This document shows positions 44,501 through 58,643 of a stretch of DNA of 64,000 bases, piece by piece. The stretch spans positions 60,457,217 through 60,521,216 of the forward strand of contig NC_133902.1 of the NCBI RefSeq assembly GCF_964199755.1, written 5' to 3'. The translations under genes were made by a program, and so were the position numbers. The notes beneath the pieces were generated by a model. That model was not told the DNA's origin, ran no database searches, and saw only the letters and a list, made by a program, of their open reading frames with translations. This DNA comes from Larus michahellis. Taxonomy: Eukaryota; Chordata; Aves; Charadriiformes; Laridae. The number at the start of each line of letters is the position of its first letter. Position 1 is the stretch's first letter.

Positions 44501-47500
44501 TACTGGAATATTAAACTTTGCAATATCTTAACCTCAGTGCTTGGCCTTCCTGTGTAATGTACAGGGACGCTCCTGTGCCCAATATTCGCAAGAGTCTGGA
44601 AACAGGTGGCCAGTTAACAAAAAGTGTCGTATTAAGAGTTATTTCTCCATTGCGTGACTGGGAGTAGTTGCTGGAATATGTGCTTTATTTACTGAGGTAG
44701 CGCCATCCCCAGTTTAGTATTTAACTTCTCTTCTTTTCTTTTCTTGATCTGGAATAACCAGAAGTTCCCCTGGCCTGTTGGCTGAAATGCCTTGCAGGTC
44801 AGCCAGGTTGCCAGATCTGAAGTGGTGTCTTGTCCCAGGGAAGTCACTTCTGCAGGGTTCGATGGAGTGCTTGAGGATCTGCTGGGTCTTAAATGGGACA
44901 GTTAAGAGGTATCAGTAAATGAGTTCTTTGTGTAGCCATTAGCAGAAATTTAAATGTCTTTGAGGTCAAATCAAGAGCTGCTTTTCGGATCTTGATGTTG
45001 TTGAAGTTGGTGGCAATGCTCTATAAATTATTGCACATTTGACCTTTTTCTGTAAATACTCTATGTCAACAGGTGTAGGGATTATGTATGGGTTTTTTTA
45101 GTGTTTGTGCAGTGACTTATTTGGTGACGCACTGCTTTATGAAGTGCTTTTGCAATGCAGATGACCGAAATGATTTTGGGAATAGGGCTGATCTTGAAAT
45201 CATCTACTTCTTCCTCATGGGCCTTGGTGAATTCGGCTATATCTAGATGTGTATGAAATTGGAAAACTAGATGCAAATTAGCATTCTAGTGATCTTAAAT
45301 ATTGTAACCGCAGAAGGTACAAAGCTACAGATATGTATTTTGAATCTCCCTGTGCGTTTTTTATCAGCTGCCTTAAATTCATGGTGTTACTTTGAAGTTA
45401 GAACTTGTGAGTTATCAATAAATGCTTATTTCTGTGTTTTGGATTTCTAAAATACAGGGCGGTGTTAAAAGAGAAAAAACTCCATAGCCTACAGTGGAAC
45501 TGTTCGCAGTCTTATATTGGCCTGCAGTAGAATTTATCTTTTTTTAAAAAAGAGATGTATCATGTTCCAGCACTGTAGGAATTACCATATCGAAGAAAGG
45601 TACTCAAGGACTGTGTGACACACAGTGCATCCTGTGGGATGGAAACCCATGTGGGGGTGGGGTGGGGATGGCCTGGGGTTCTCGGGGAGCCGCGTGGGGT
45701 GGTGGGTGATGTGCCAGCTCAGGCCGGAGCCAGCAGCTTGAATGTTGAACCTTCAACACTTCAAGTAATTTCTTACCCTTTTCCTTTTGCCAGCATATTC
45801 CCCTGTCTCGCTCAGACAAATCTGTAATTAAAATATTCAAGAATTAGCATGTTTGTAACAAAGTCTGAAGACTTTTTAAGGAGTCTTTTCGGCTTAATCC
45901 AAGCTACTGCTGTGGTTAGTCCTCTAATTGCGATAGCAAACGCCTTGGCCGTGCTGGGGAGCCCTGGCTTCTGGTCGATCTCCCAGTTTCCTCTGTCAGG
46001 GCCACTCACTTTTACATACATTAATTGAATTAGCAGCTGGTAGTAGTGCTGGTGTTATCTGCACCTAGGAGCATGGAAAGTCCAATTTCAGAAATGTGTA
46101 GGGTGAAAGGGTGAGGGGTTGCTACTTGCTTGCTGCATATTTCATATATTTGATAATTAACAGCTTTAAAAACAAAGGTGCCTGTAAAACGTTTGCTGTG
46201 TTGTATTGAAGTTGCATATATGGTGTGGGTTGTTTTTTTGTTTTGTTTTTGGTGTGTTGGTGGGTTTTTTTGTTTGGTTTGTTGTTTTTTGTTTTGGCTC
46301 TTTTTTTTTTTTTCTTTAATACTTGATCTTAGTCTTGGTTAAATTTAGATCCAGCAGGAGAGAAGCTGGAACTTGTCAGCAACACAGGAAACGCCCTGAA
46401 AGAAGGTTTTTTGATGTGTGTGTTTGTGTGTAAATGTGAACTCTGCAGCTGCGTGGCTGGAGTTGGACTGTGGGGAGCTGCGTTTAGTTCAGAATAGTTT
46501 TGCATCTTTAAATATTGTATTAGGTTCTGGTGGAACTCCACTGCCATGTACTTCATATAATTATTAATTATTAAATATCTATGACTTGTTAAAAGCTGGT
46601 AGTTTTAAGTCAAATTCAAAGCTATTGCACTTAAAATAGCTGAGGTGCTTAATTGCTGAAAAGACTGAGTCCAGATTAAACTGCTTCAGCTTTGTTTCAT
46701 CTGGAAAAATATTAGAATTTGAGTAGTCTAAAGATTGTGCTTTTCTTCTTCCAGCCATTTACAATGAAACTAATCCATTTTGTTCTTAACAGATGTCCTT
46801 TCCTTAGGATTTCTCTATTTCTGACCATGTTTTAACAAGTTAGGATTTGAACAGTATGCAAGTAAGAATAAATAGAAGCAAAATATGATCTTTGTTTTTT
46901 GAAACTTAAATGAGATGGAAGTTGCTGGAGAGTTTAATGTGTGGGTTGTTTTTGGCTTGGGCTTGGTTTTTTGCTTTTTTTTTGGTGGTGTCTTGTGGTT
47001 TTTTTTGTTGTTGTTTTTTGTTGTTGTTTTTGAACAAGAATGACAAAACACAAAATATTCTTAAGGTGACAGTTTTGTGTTTTACACCAGAAATGCCATT
47101 GAGTTGATTGTTGTTAATATCATTCAAGGTCTGTTTTACACTGAGCTAAATTCTTGTTGAGGTCACAAAGGGATTTTTTTGGTGTGTTCATAAGGACCGT
47201 GTTCCTGGGTTTTTCTACAATATTTGCCAGAAACTGAAAGTTTGAAGAAAAGAGCGAGGAATATTACTGCTACAAAACATAGGCATGATTTTGCTATGAC
47301 AAAGTAAAATTTTCAGCACTTCCAACTACTGATACAGAATCTTTGTGTGTGTGCCAGAATTACTTTGTCTCTTGAGTTCAAGAGACAATGAAAAGACATT
47401 AGAGGAAAACTTCACTTTATCCTCAGATAAATTATACTTGGCAAAGGTAGAATGCATAGCCATAGGAACATTGTGCCTTTTAGCATGATGCGCCAAACTA

Positions 47501-49370
47501 ACGTACAGTTTCAGAATTCACTGATATACTTAAAACTCTGGGAATATAGGGCTAGTGTATATAGAATTTTTGTTTATTCTCTAAGCTATTTTTGGTGCCA
47601 CTGTGGTACATTACCTGATGTATTTTCTGTGAGTGGTGGGAGCACTTATAAAAGGTTTTACACTCATTCAGAGGTACTAGATGTATTCTGAAATTTTGGG
47701 GAAAAAAAGATCTAACGAATGTTGTTTGGGGTTTTTTTGCCTGACCAAAAGTGCTGCACTTCGTCTTTAAAAAACAATATGGAAAGGAGGACAAAAGTGA
47801 CATTAAGTTATTCTGTTCTGCTAGAGTTCAAAGCTTTGTAAAAGTCCGCACCAGAGGAATATACCAAATGGTTTGTTACAGAGGGCTCTCTTCTTTTTCT
47901 TTGCTACGCCTGCTGTGCCTGCACAGAGACTTCTTCCAGGGCTCTTGCATCCTCAACAGCAGTGTGTACCACCAGAGTCACGCCTGGATTGCAGTGGGGA
48001 AATGGGCTTCTTGAGAGAGCTCATTTTATTAGTAAAGTGTTCGAAGAATCTGGAGAAATCTAACACTGTCCCTCAATCTGGTAGAAACAAGATTCTTTTC
48101 TTCCTATTTTCATCATGTCTGCTACTAGGAAAAACAAATGCTTTTCTCCTTAGTGAGCTTTGCTTGAGCCTCCTTTCTTCAGTTCTTAGTTTTCCCCAGG
48201 AGAAAAATTGAATTTTGTTTCCTTTCATTTTTTCTTCTGTTCGCAGGACTTTGAGCTAAGTGAGTTCTTGTTGGTGTTACATCTATTCTGTTCATAAATC
48301 AGTGAATTTATTTGATTTATGTGGGACTTGCAAGCATCCCATTAACAGGTTAAGGTGAGGCAGTATACACTGTTTTGTCAAACTTAGAAAGATTTACACA
48401 CACCTAAGATTTTAATGAATAATTGTTTTTTTTGAAAGATACAAGTTTGTATCCTACTACTAGTTAAATTCTGGTTGTCAGGTTTTACTTTTTTTTTTTG
48501 ACACTTGCCTATGGAGGGAATGCAGTGTGGCGTCTGAATTAGAGGCTTTAGCAGTGCTTGGCTGTTTAATTACTGAAAGCAATAGGACAACCGTAAAATT
48601 TTAATAAATATGAACTTGCCAGGTATTTCATATTTTTGGTAAGGGCATGTAGGATCTTGTCTATACTGGGGAGTTACTGCAGAATGAGGCAGGGGTGAAT
48701 GTAAAGCACTTTTCCCCTTGTATAGACAAGCCTTTAATTTTTCTTCAAGAGCAAACTCTGGGATGTTCAATGTGTCATCTTGTCCCTAGTTTGAGCTCTC
48801 TGGTGGACTTTACAGCTGACAAGGAATTACATCTAAAGCGTCTCTAGTTCATGTGAATAATGTCATTGATTTCAGTGATCTCCTTGTGTAAGGAGAGCAC
48901 ACACGTGCTAGGTCGGGGCAGGATTGGAGGGCTTGCTTGTAAGCCTGTTGTGGTAGATACTGCCTGCCGTAACTGTTCAAACAGAGCTTACTTTTAGCAC
49001 TCTAACGAGGTCTCATGTACATTAAAATGAGAAGAGCCTTAAGGGAAAGGAATTGGAAGAATATGGATGTTAGAGTGTTTCTTTGTAGTTTACACTATAG
49101 AAGAATGCCCGAGTCTTGTCCGTAAAATAGCATAGTCAAGTAACTAAAACTGGAAGGTTTACATTTCACAAGAGACAGAAAAAGGTAGCATCCCAGGATT
49201 TGAGATGGGAAGTAGGGAGGGTAATGTTTCTGCTTTGCTACAGTTCTGTGCGTGAGATTTGAGGAAGTGGTTGAGCCAATCTAACAGTTTGCAGTGATTC
49301 CTCCTGTACCCACCATGAGATCCTGCTCTTCTCTGTCAACTCCATTGCTCGTCTGACTCCGCACTGCAGT
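41202..49370 (+). other. Presumed TANC1 5' intron, part 1
   Basis: No recognisable coding exon. The start of TANC1 protein as I know it was looked for and not found. Contents are AT-rich unique sequence, T/G-rich tracts at 46213-46316 and 46930-47032, and a weak exon-like block at 44048-44121. Confidence 0.45.
46213..46316 (+). repeat. T/G-rich low-complexity tract
   Basis: Runs of TTTTTGTTTTG and GTTTTTTGTTTTGG. Its reverse complement generates spurious Lys/Pro/Asn-rich ORFs. A similar tract lies at 46930-47032. Confidence 0.8.
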
Positions 49371-49585
49371 TCACAGAATCACAGAATCTTCATGGTTGGA
49401 AAGGACCCTTAAGATCATCGAGTCCAACCAAAAAACCTACAATCTCTGCCACTAGAGCATGCCCTGAAGCGCCACACAGAAACCTGTGTCAGCGCTGGCA
49501 CGATGCAGCAGGAACATGCATCTGACCCCTTTGGCCACCTTGTGAAGACTTGCCCACTATGACCTTGAACACACTGATTTTTGTT
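49371..49585 (-). repeat. CR1 LINE 3' end, minus strand
   Basis: Starts TCACAGAATCACAGAATC and GGTTGGAAAGGACCCTTAAG, then ATCATCGAGTCCAACC. The inner part is diverged, so the right edge is approximate. Confidence 0.85.
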
Positions 49586-50081
49586 CCTCTTAAGTAACAT
49601 GGAACTTAAACTGCTACCTTCCCTGCAGGCTGTTATGAGCTGGAATATGTTTTGAGATGGCTCTGAGGAAGAAGAGGCAGTATGTATAGATGCCTAAGAT
49701 ACATTCTGATTTGTGTACCTTCTAGATGATGTACTTAAATGTCTAGTCTCTAGGCAGCCTCAAGAATGTTAATGTTAAATTCCTGAGTTTGCTAATTCAT
49801 TTGATCCACTTTAGATTATTGCTGTATACCCTTTTTGTGTGTGGGGGATTGTACTAATGTGTCCTGGACGACAGTAACAGTCCTGCTATGTTTGAGCCTT
49901 GTGTTCCCGCTTCTGCTTATTTCCATGGTTTAGGGTCACTTAAGAGTTGTCTTTTTTTTTTTTCCTGGATGTGTTTGTTAACAGATCCATGTAGGCAGTT
50001 GCATTCTCTGCCGGAAATAACTCTGTCTGTATTGAAATTTAATACAGATTTCCAAGACTTTCTTGTACAACGTGCCCTACT
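49586..50081. other. Presumed TANC1 intron, between CR1 copies
   Basis: No gene or repeat recognised. Confidence 0.45.
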
Positions 50082-50146
50082 GGAGCAGGGGGGCTGGACC
50101 AGATGACCTCCAGAGGTGCCTTCCAGTCTCAGCCATTCTGTTACTC
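50082..50146 (+). repeat. CR1 LINE 3' tail remnant, + strand
   Basis: GGAGCAGGGGGGCTGGACCA, then GATGACCTCCAGAGGTGCC and CCATTCTG match the last 65 or so bases of CR1. Confidence 0.85.
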
Positions 50147-51102
50147 TACCCTAATCAAAGAAGTCTTAACGAGTGTGGTTACTTTTTGTCATCATGGATA
50201 CTTCAAGCTTTATTGCACATGTACCACTCTCTACCTATAGTAACTGTGGCTAGAAGATAGATATCTTAATGAAGAAAATACCAACATGAATTTGAAACCA
50301 GAGTAATAGATTTTCAAAGTCACATTAAAATCTCTGAAAGTGCTTGCTTAATAATAGGTATGTTTATCTCTGTTTATAGGCCTGTGAAGCAGGAAGTATA
50401 TAATATGTCCTTTGTATACAGAGTTTGGATGGAGCTCTGCATTTGATTTCTGGCAAAAGTGAGTGTCTGTGATTCCCAGCCATTTCAAGACCAGGTAGTT
50501 TATGACTAGCGATTATAGAAAACATACTGTCACAGAATTTTTAAGGATACCTGATGTGGAAAAAAAATAGACCAGAACATGCACTGCATTGAACATTGAT
50601 GTCTAAAAGAGAGACCTGTCGTGTTAGGAGAAAATTATTAATAAAATAGGAGGAGAGGGACCATTTTTGCTTTCTGAAAGGGAGGAAAATTTTTGAAAGG
50701 GAAGAGAATAAAATCCTGAAAATATGGTAGGATGGATGAAGAATACAGGAGATCTGGAACTAGGTATGATAAAGAAAATAGAAAAAAGCTTTGAGTTTCA
50801 TCAGCACCATTTTACTGTCATTCAAGGAAATACAGCTGTCTGTATTAGTGTGACTTTTTTAAAAAAAATAAAAAATCTCAGAATGCTAGATTCATCGAAA
50901 ACTTGGAAAAAGTAGCTGTGATAATGAAAAGCCCCCTTTTCTGTGTTCTGGACGTATTAGGATGGCTTTGCTTTGTCTGTTGCTAGCTCTATCAGAGGGG
51001 TCTCTTGCGTTGGCTGGTCAGGGACAGTTTAGCTGCAGGGTGGCACTTCACGTCCCTGTGGAGAGGGGAAGGTGCCGGGCCCATCCCAGCTGCCCTGCAA
51101 GG
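50147..51102. other. Presumed TANC1 intron, between CR1 copies
   Basis: AT-rich, no gene recognised. The last 100 bases may be the diverged beginning of the next CR1. Confidence 0.45.
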
Positions 51103-51142
51103 GACTGCAGTTACACCATCCAGACTGCAGTTATGCCATCCA
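51103..51142 (+). repeat. 20-bp tandem duplication at CR1 edge
   Basis: GACTGCAGTTACACCATCCA (51103-51122) is repeated as GACTGCAGTTATGCCATCCA (51123-51142), with two mismatches, just where CR1 similarity begins. Confidence 0.85.
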
Positions 51143-51971
51143 GAGGGACCTTGTCAGGCTGGAGAGGTGGGCCCATGCCAGGCTCATGAAGTTCAACAAG
51201 ACCAAGTGCAAAGTCCTCCATCTGGGTCGGGGCAATCCCAAGCACCGATATAGGCTGGGCAGCAACTGGCTTGAGAGCAACCCTGAAGAAGAGGGCTTGG
51301 GGGTGCTGGTGGACAAGAGGCTCAACATGAGCCGTCAGTGTGCACTAGCAACCCAGAAAGCCAATCGTATCCTGGGCTGCATCAGGAGAAGCGTGGCCAG
51401 CAGGTTGAGGGAGGTGATTCTGCCCCTCTACTCCACTCTCGTGAGACCCCACCTGGAGTACTGCGTCCAGTTCTGGAGCCCCTACTACAAGAAGGATATG
51501 GATGTGCTGAAACGCATCCAGAGAAGGGCCACGAGGACGATCGGAGGGCTGGAGCACCTCTCCGACGAGGACAGACTGAGAGAGTTGGCGTTGTTCAGTC
51601 TGGAGAAAAGAAGGATCCGAGGAGACCTTACAGTGGCCTACCAGTATCTTAAGGGGGCCTCCAAGAAAGCTGGTGAGGGACTTAATTAGGATGTCAGGTA
51701 ATGGTAGGAGTAGAGGGAGTGGATCAAAACTAGAGATGGGTCGATTCAGACCGGACGTTAGGAAGAAGTTCTTCACCATGAGGGTGGTGAGACACCGGAA
51801 CAGGTTGCCCAGAGAGGTGGTGGAAGCCCCATCCCTGGAAGTTTTTAAGGCCAGGCTGGAGGGGTCTCTGAGCAACCTGGTCTAGTGGGAGGTGACCCTG
51901 CCTATGGAAAGGGTTTGGAACTAGGTGGTCTTTAAGGTCCCTTCCAACCCTAACGATTCTATGATTCTATG
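51123..51971 (+). repeat. CR1 LINE, 3' half with intact ORF2 end, + strand
   Basis: The ORF from about 51072 to 51689 reads the C-terminal part of CR1 ORF2 without interruption ([80 protein letters not shown]). The 3' UTR follows and ends in GATTCTATGATTCTATGG. It is the best preserved CR1 in the window, hence probably the youngest. It encodes no function for the host. Confidence 0.95.
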
Positions 51972-54900
51972 GTACACCGACAGCCCCGCTCCTTGCCAGT
52001 TGGCTTCGCTCACACTTACTGTGATGCTGGTAGGGTTTCCTTAATGCATTGGTAGAAGAATCCAGGAGTGGACCTAGCTTTGGTGTCAGTGTAGGAGTGA
52101 CAATTACACAGCTGGCACAGAGGAGAGATGGTGATGTACTGGGGGTGGAGAAACCAAAGGGAGCTGTATTGCTGCCTCCTCCATGTGTAGATTCGTTTCA
52201 GTGTTGTTTTCACAGTTCAAATTCCTTAGCAGAGTGACTGTCAACTGTCTCAAGATTCTGTTCCTCTTCTGAGAGATCTTCTTAGCATCTGTAGTGATGT
52301 GCCTTGCTGAATTGCCTGCAACCAGAGTCAGGGCTGAAGACTCTGAAAGGAGGAAAACCGTGAGGCAATGGCTTTTGTCAGGCAATGTACGGTGCAAGTG
52401 TGTGTCAGCACTCTGTAACTCAGCAGAGTTTCGACTGGTCCCCTCTCCTGTGGTTGCACAGAGAAATTCTCAGAGGAGAATCATCCATACTTACTGCGAA
52501 TCTGCTTTTCAGCCGATGAGAGAAATGGTGTAAGAAGGCTTCACTTACAGACGCTAAGTATATACGCTCATATCATGTTCTACAATATTTTCCATTAATT
52601 ACATGCATCTGCTAATCAAATACTGCCAGGTTTCACTAGTGCCTGCTTTCACTTGGTATCAAATGATTTAATTTAGCATTTGGAGGGATTTTTTTTTCCT
52701 TTTCTGAAAGGATCGTCAGTCTGTTAAAGTCTTTGGAAGACAGTGATTATTTTTTTTCATGTACTGTCAGACTAGACACAGTCGATGCAGCAAGCAGTGT
52801 TTTTAGGTGTACAAAAACATCCCCTTTTAAAAAAAATGTGACTTAAGACAGTCATGCTGCATGTTTATGTGTAGCCTGGTGGTAGAATTGTCTCATTTTG
52901 AGGTACAGCAGAGTTTCTTCAAATCTGGAGCTGCCTAATGTTTTGTTTTTTTTTTTCCTTTGTTCTTGTTTTGATTTGCTGGTTTGTTATGTGTAGGTTT
53001 GTAGACAAAAGAAACAAATATGGAAATTAACGTGTCTGTTGGACCACATGCTATTTTAATTATGTCCAGAAGAGACCTGTGGTGTTAGATCACTTTGAAG
53101 TCACATTTTTTTGGATATTGCCTCGAGTACTGTTTCCAGAGCTGCCTCAGTTTACCAATGTACTCCATTGACATTCTCAAGACATTACTCATTTTGGTCA
53201 GGTTTAATTTTGGAAAAGATAGTCTGTGATTCTTTTAATTTTTGTGTTGGTTGTGGTTTTTTTGTTTAATATTGTGGCTGATAAGAGCTTGGTTGGTGTT
53301 TGTTGGACTGAAAAGGAACAAAAGTGGCTGCTTTGCAAGGCCTGAGTTACAAATACACATCTTCAATCTGAAAACAAGCCTCCATGCAGGCGCATAACTG
53401 GGTGGGTTTATGTAGGATTTTTTTATACACAGGATTTCTCATCTGCAGTATTTGGCGAGTTGAGAGTGTTAGACGAGTTGAAAGTTAGGAACTTTATACC
53501 CCTTGCTATTGATTTAGCCTCATGCTTCCTTCTAGTAAAGCATTTTACAATATTTAATCCCTTTACGTGGGATAACTTCCTTTCCTTGAAGTTTTAAGGT
53601 CTTTCAAATAAATAGTAATTTGTTTGTTTCTCTGTGAGCTGTAGCCTAAAAGCCACAATAAACAAGCAGGTGTTGGCTGGCCTGTCTCAGCTGCAGTAGT
53701 TCATTTGCAAAGCTTATGGATTTTAGTGATGTTTAGTAAGCCTAGGAAGGTTAAGTCATTAGTATTCAACCTCATTGGATGGACCTTATAATCATTTCAA
53801 TGGTGACATATGAGAGAAATGAAGCCCTTGGCTACTCACCCACTGTGTGACTGGAGAACTTGCCCATCCTTTGAGGGGAGTCTGAGTAGAAATGGTGTAA
53901 CTTAAAGAATACTGGGTTTTGCTTAAACCAGTTCTGACCTGGCTTGTGATAGTAGATAAATCTTGTGTATGCTATCTGATGAGGAAGCACTGATTGTCTT
54001 AAAAGAATGTCCTGTACCAAAAGTTGATAACCTAAGCATACAACTATGCAGTAAAATAAGACATGATTAATGTGAGCTGGGTCGAGATTTTGGTTAGCAT
54101 GATTTTTGTCTTCATTTTCTTTATACTAGTAAAGCTAAGTGACAGTTACTGACCTAGTTTTCATCTAGTTCTAGGCTCTTGATTTTCTGCTGACATAGTG
54201 TGTGCAGGGTGTCACTTCTGCCAGCTGGAAAGCGGTGATTTTTCTTGCCTAGTGTTTTGACCCTTTCATAATTGATTTTCAAGTAGGCAGTTTGTCACTT
54301 TTTCTGTGTTTAACATGGGAGTATGGAAAGACATGGGGTGAAAGTGGCCATTACGACAAAGGCAAGAAAAAAAAATAATCTATGGTTATGTTTCATTCTC
54401 CTTTGCTCACTCCTGCCTCAGTGCAGACTCTGTGACACCCACTGGTTCCTAGGGATTGCTGACTGGGATGCTCATGATGGTGTTTCCTCAGGACTTTTTT
54501 TTTTTTTTTAAACCTTTTGACCTTATTTCATTCTAGAACACCCCTCTAAATAGTGACCTTCCACACAGAGGAGGGCCAGCTTTTTTTTTCTTTTTTAAAC
54601 TTTTTTGTTGAGGTGAGGATTATTGCCAAAGGCAAGTAGCAAGCAGTCTTCCTCTTACCCACCCTTCACTATTCTGCACCCACCTGCTTCTTGTCCCTGA
54701 AGCAAAAACTAACTTTGGGGCATAATCTATGTGTGCTGATGCCTGCCTTGCAAAGCTGGAGGAGAGGAAAGATAATTCATTGCATTTAGAAATGAAAGGC
54801 AGTGGAATGATGGAGGGTAATTTACTTCTGTGATACCTAAAGATAAAATTGCAGGGAGAAAGCAGCCCTGCTGAGCAAGGAGTTAGGCTAAATGAGGTGA

Positions 54901-57900
54901 GCCAAGGAGGACGCAGTGGGTCGTTTCGTCCTTTGAAGAATTTGGTGGTATCTTGTAAATGACAAGAGCTAGAGTGGTGAGGTTCAGAAACAAGCCTAAA
55001 TAGCAAGGATAAATTTGATAAATTCAGTAGGAATGAGAAGCACGGGTTTTTTTCATTGGGTTTTTGGGTTTGTTGTTTTGTTTGTTTATTTTTTGTTTTG
55101 GTTTGTGTGTTTTGTAAGTCACAACTGAAGAAAGGGCTAATTCTGTAGAAAATGGTAGAAGGCTATGGTCTTGGCATTTTCTCTGGAGGGACTTGGCAGA
55201 ATGGGAAGAGAAAGGGAAAAATAAATTTGTCTGCACCTCATCTGTGGTCAGTTATTTTTCATATGAGAAACAGCTGCAAATCTTGAAGATTTTATGGCTT
55301 CTCCGTTGACAACTGCTGCTCTTTTTCCCCAATGTAGACAGGCAAATGACTCAACTGATGGTTCTTCATCTGCATGGTTGCTGAATCGTTCAGGTTAATT
55401 CAAACAGTTGCATAACACCTTTTAAGTTTAATGTTTCTGACTTGTGAGTGCTCTTCATCTGCTTCAGTGCAAGATCAGTTTCTTCAGCACTTCAGGGTAG
55501 TAACAAGTGGCTGGAGAACAGTAATCTTTAAAGCTGATAAACAGTCATTTCTGCAAGATCTGCCGCCCGCCTAGGAATTTTTTGGGCAGCAGTCAAGTGA
55601 AGAGACCATCTTTTCCCCAGTGTTGGCAGTCCTTAGCGACACTGGCCAAAATGATCAGCAATAGGGTAAAAGAGTAGCATAGCAGAAAACTGAGTGATTG
55701 TGAGATAGAATGGGTGCATCCGTGACACCTGGGAAGTCAAATCTAGAACCAGCCTGGTGGGAAAAAAGCTCCTGCAAAAGCACATTCTAATAGCTAATGT
55801 GATAATGAGGTTTTTCTCATGCTTCCTCACCTTTCACCTCTTTCACTGTATTTTAATAGTGCTTCAGGGCATAATTCCACTATTTAGAAGTGAGCAGCAA
55901 GTTGGAAACCTCGGTGTTCTTTTGCAGCCTCCTATTAAATTGATGCATGGCTTCCAGGGGTGTCAGATAAGGGGCTGGGGGGGAATGTGGAGTATCTCAT
56001 AGGTAAGATGAATAATAATCACATTATTGAGTGAGCAACAAATGAAAAAAATGCAGTATAGCTTGTCGGTTTTGTATCTGTATTGATCTTCCTGCCTGCA
56101 TATGAAATATTTACAAAGGGTAAAAAACATAATTGTTTAGGGTATTGTAGAAAAATATTTCAATAATAGCTGTTTAAATTCAGTGAGTTTGTTTAGATAT
56201 GGCTAAACGTAGCCTACTGGAAACATCGTATATGCCATTTACTTTCTTATTGTGTGAAGTCAGAGACAGACCTCTTCAGTGTCTCTATCATTTTCATTTC
56301 ATGCATTTGAATAATAATAAAACAAATATATCTTATAACAAGTTGTACCTTAAAAAAAAAGTAGAAAACCACTGTTCTCTTGTTTTAAAATGTTTTTGTT
56401 CATTCTTGAATTAGGAGTCTCTTAGATCTGTGAATATACCCTCTGTTTATTATAAAATGTTAGATATTGATGACTCAAAGTGTAGTCATTGGAAAGGATT
56501 TTTTACTTACTGTCTTGTCTTGATTTCTGTTACATCAGTAACACCTTGCTGCTTTAAGTGTTATTGTTGTTTTCGTCTTGTTTGAAAAATGCAGTTATGC
56601 TAAAGGAATTTGAATTTTCCAGAAAAGAGAAATGTTGAAACTTCTCTATGTGTAAACCATGAAAATTCTTAATGCATTTAAAGGCAGTGAAGGCAGTTGT
56701 GACTAAGAGAAGTTTTCTGCAAACCTTAGGACTGAATCTTGGGATGTTTACAAAATACAAAATGCACTTTTCAAAATACATCTCTTTTGAAGTATATGTT
56801 TAATAAATCCTACAGGTGGTAAGTCCTGAAGTACTTCTGTGCAAATGGTAGAATGACTAAGATGCTCCACCCTTTATTTCTTTGCAAATGTATGCTAACT
56901 GTTTTTCAGGATTTAAATATGGAGAGACTGAGCAACACACCTTTGGGAAGCAGGAAAATGTGGAGTTCAGGGGCATTAGCTCAGGTGGTTACATACCACG
57001 CAGGATTAGTTTATTTGACCTCCCTAGAAGATAGGAACTCTTGTGGGTAGATCTTTGAAAATAACCCGCTCTGGTAGGTGAGGAATATAAAACGTGCATG
57101 CTGCAAACCTTTAAGGAAAGGGAAGAAAGTTATGAATGCGAACAAAAGCTATGAATCATCTTGTTACTGGTGTTAGTATCTGTCAGTAGTAGCTGTACCT
57201 GGAAAATATTTTTGTAAGGAAGCTGATGAGTTTTGAGAAACTCACAGGCAGTGAAAATGTGGAGATATTTTTTTTTTTTTTTTTCTGTCTTTGTGCTTTT
57301 CAGAGGGGACTCCCTTGGTAGTGAAGTACTTAATTCATAAAAGATTAGTAATGAAGCTCCCAACTCTCTACATAACCTAGCATTTGTATTTTATGAACCT
57401 GATCTTGTTTTGGAGTCCCTCATTTATAAAAAAGCTGATCATACAAATTCTTAAATCAAGGGACTTTCCACCCCTTCCCTTCGTGCTCTGAGCATGAGGC
57501 AGTGGTATGAAATGTCTTGTGTCACTAAAGAATAAGAGTTCACTGCTCTTAGTTGGAATACATCCTTGAAGAACTTTATGCACAGTAGGGAAGTTGGCCT
57601 CAATTCCAAAAAGAGAAAATCTAGGATGGAATTGTCCTTGATTCCTTTTATTTGATCTTTTATTACTCCCTACCTGTATCCTAAGAATAGGAATGACATA
57701 TACTGTAAAATTTCAGTTCTATATCAAGCCTTTCTCTTCCAGTTAATTGAAAATTTATACTTGTCATGTTTGCAAAAAAAAAAGTTAAATGTAATACACA
57801 GGTTTTCAGGTGTTCTTTTTTTTTAATTGCCACTCTGTTCTAGCTATGTATGTAGAATATCTCGCTCAGATTGTGAAATTCATTAACAGCTCTACATTTT

Positions 57901-58552
57901 ACCATTGCATAATGCAGAATTTCTAATATGGCATATGGGTTTGTTGTATGGAAAAGAAAAAAATATTTAAAAAGCAAAGTGTAATAAATACAGTGGGACT
58001 TCTATTTGATGTCTTAGTTTAGGAGGTTATCTGAGAGAGGGTGTTTGACTATGTATTTAGAAAAAATATTTAGAGTTGTTTTTCTTTCCTTTTGGAATCT
58101 GGTAATTAGAATTTTTAGATCTTGTAGTACTGGAAGGCATATCCCATTTAAAGTGAGATGGAGTGAGTTAGAATGCACTTTCTTCTTCAGTACAGCTAGC
58201 TTCTGTAACGTCTTTATTCCGCTCCATGCCATGAGGTTTTCTTCAGAGGCAGGAGGTGCCCTCTCTGTAGCCCCTGAGCTGTTATTTACTGCCTCTGCTG
58301 GGAGTTTGATCCAAGGTGAGATAACTGGAGAAAGGGAACATACTTGAACCAACCTAAGAGGTTTGCAGTTGCATTTGCTGGTCTTCCCATCACCCTCCCT
58401 CAGTATGTTAGATACGTTGCTCTTTTTTTGCGTGTGAGTGGGGGTTGTCCCTTAAAAGCAGTATGTGCAGTATATTTGCCTGCATGATGGAGAGACTCAA
58501 AGGGAATAGTGTACCCTAAATGGCACAGTGTGAGATGCATGAGACGTGTGAT
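51972..58552 (+). other. Presumed TANC1 5' intron, part 2
   Basis: No coding exon, RNA gene or interspersed repeat recognised. There are T/G-rich tracts near 55045-55115 and a poly-T run near 57270-57284. ORFs are short and lack known motifs. Confidence 0.45.
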
Positions 58553-58643
58553 CAGTGGCACGAAGTCTATTTGAAGGCCAGTAACTAGTGGTGTACTCCA
58601 GGGGCCAATACTGAGTCTAATCCTGCTCTACCTCTTCATTAGT
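58553..58643 (+). repeat. CR1 LINE RT fragment, + strand (left part of split copy)
   Basis: The sequence corresponds to the RT stretch GTKSI-RPVTSGVPQG (here SGVLQGPIL after one stop). It ends where the minus-strand CR1 tail begins. Confidence 0.75.

Noticed and set aside
51072-51689. 205-codon + strand ORF as a host gene
   Set aside because: It is the C-terminal part of CR1 ORF2, followed by the CR1 3' tail.
56912-56984. Exon-like block after TTTTTCAG with donor CAG/GTGGTT
   Set aside because: The donor is weak, and the frame has no resemblance to any protein I know.
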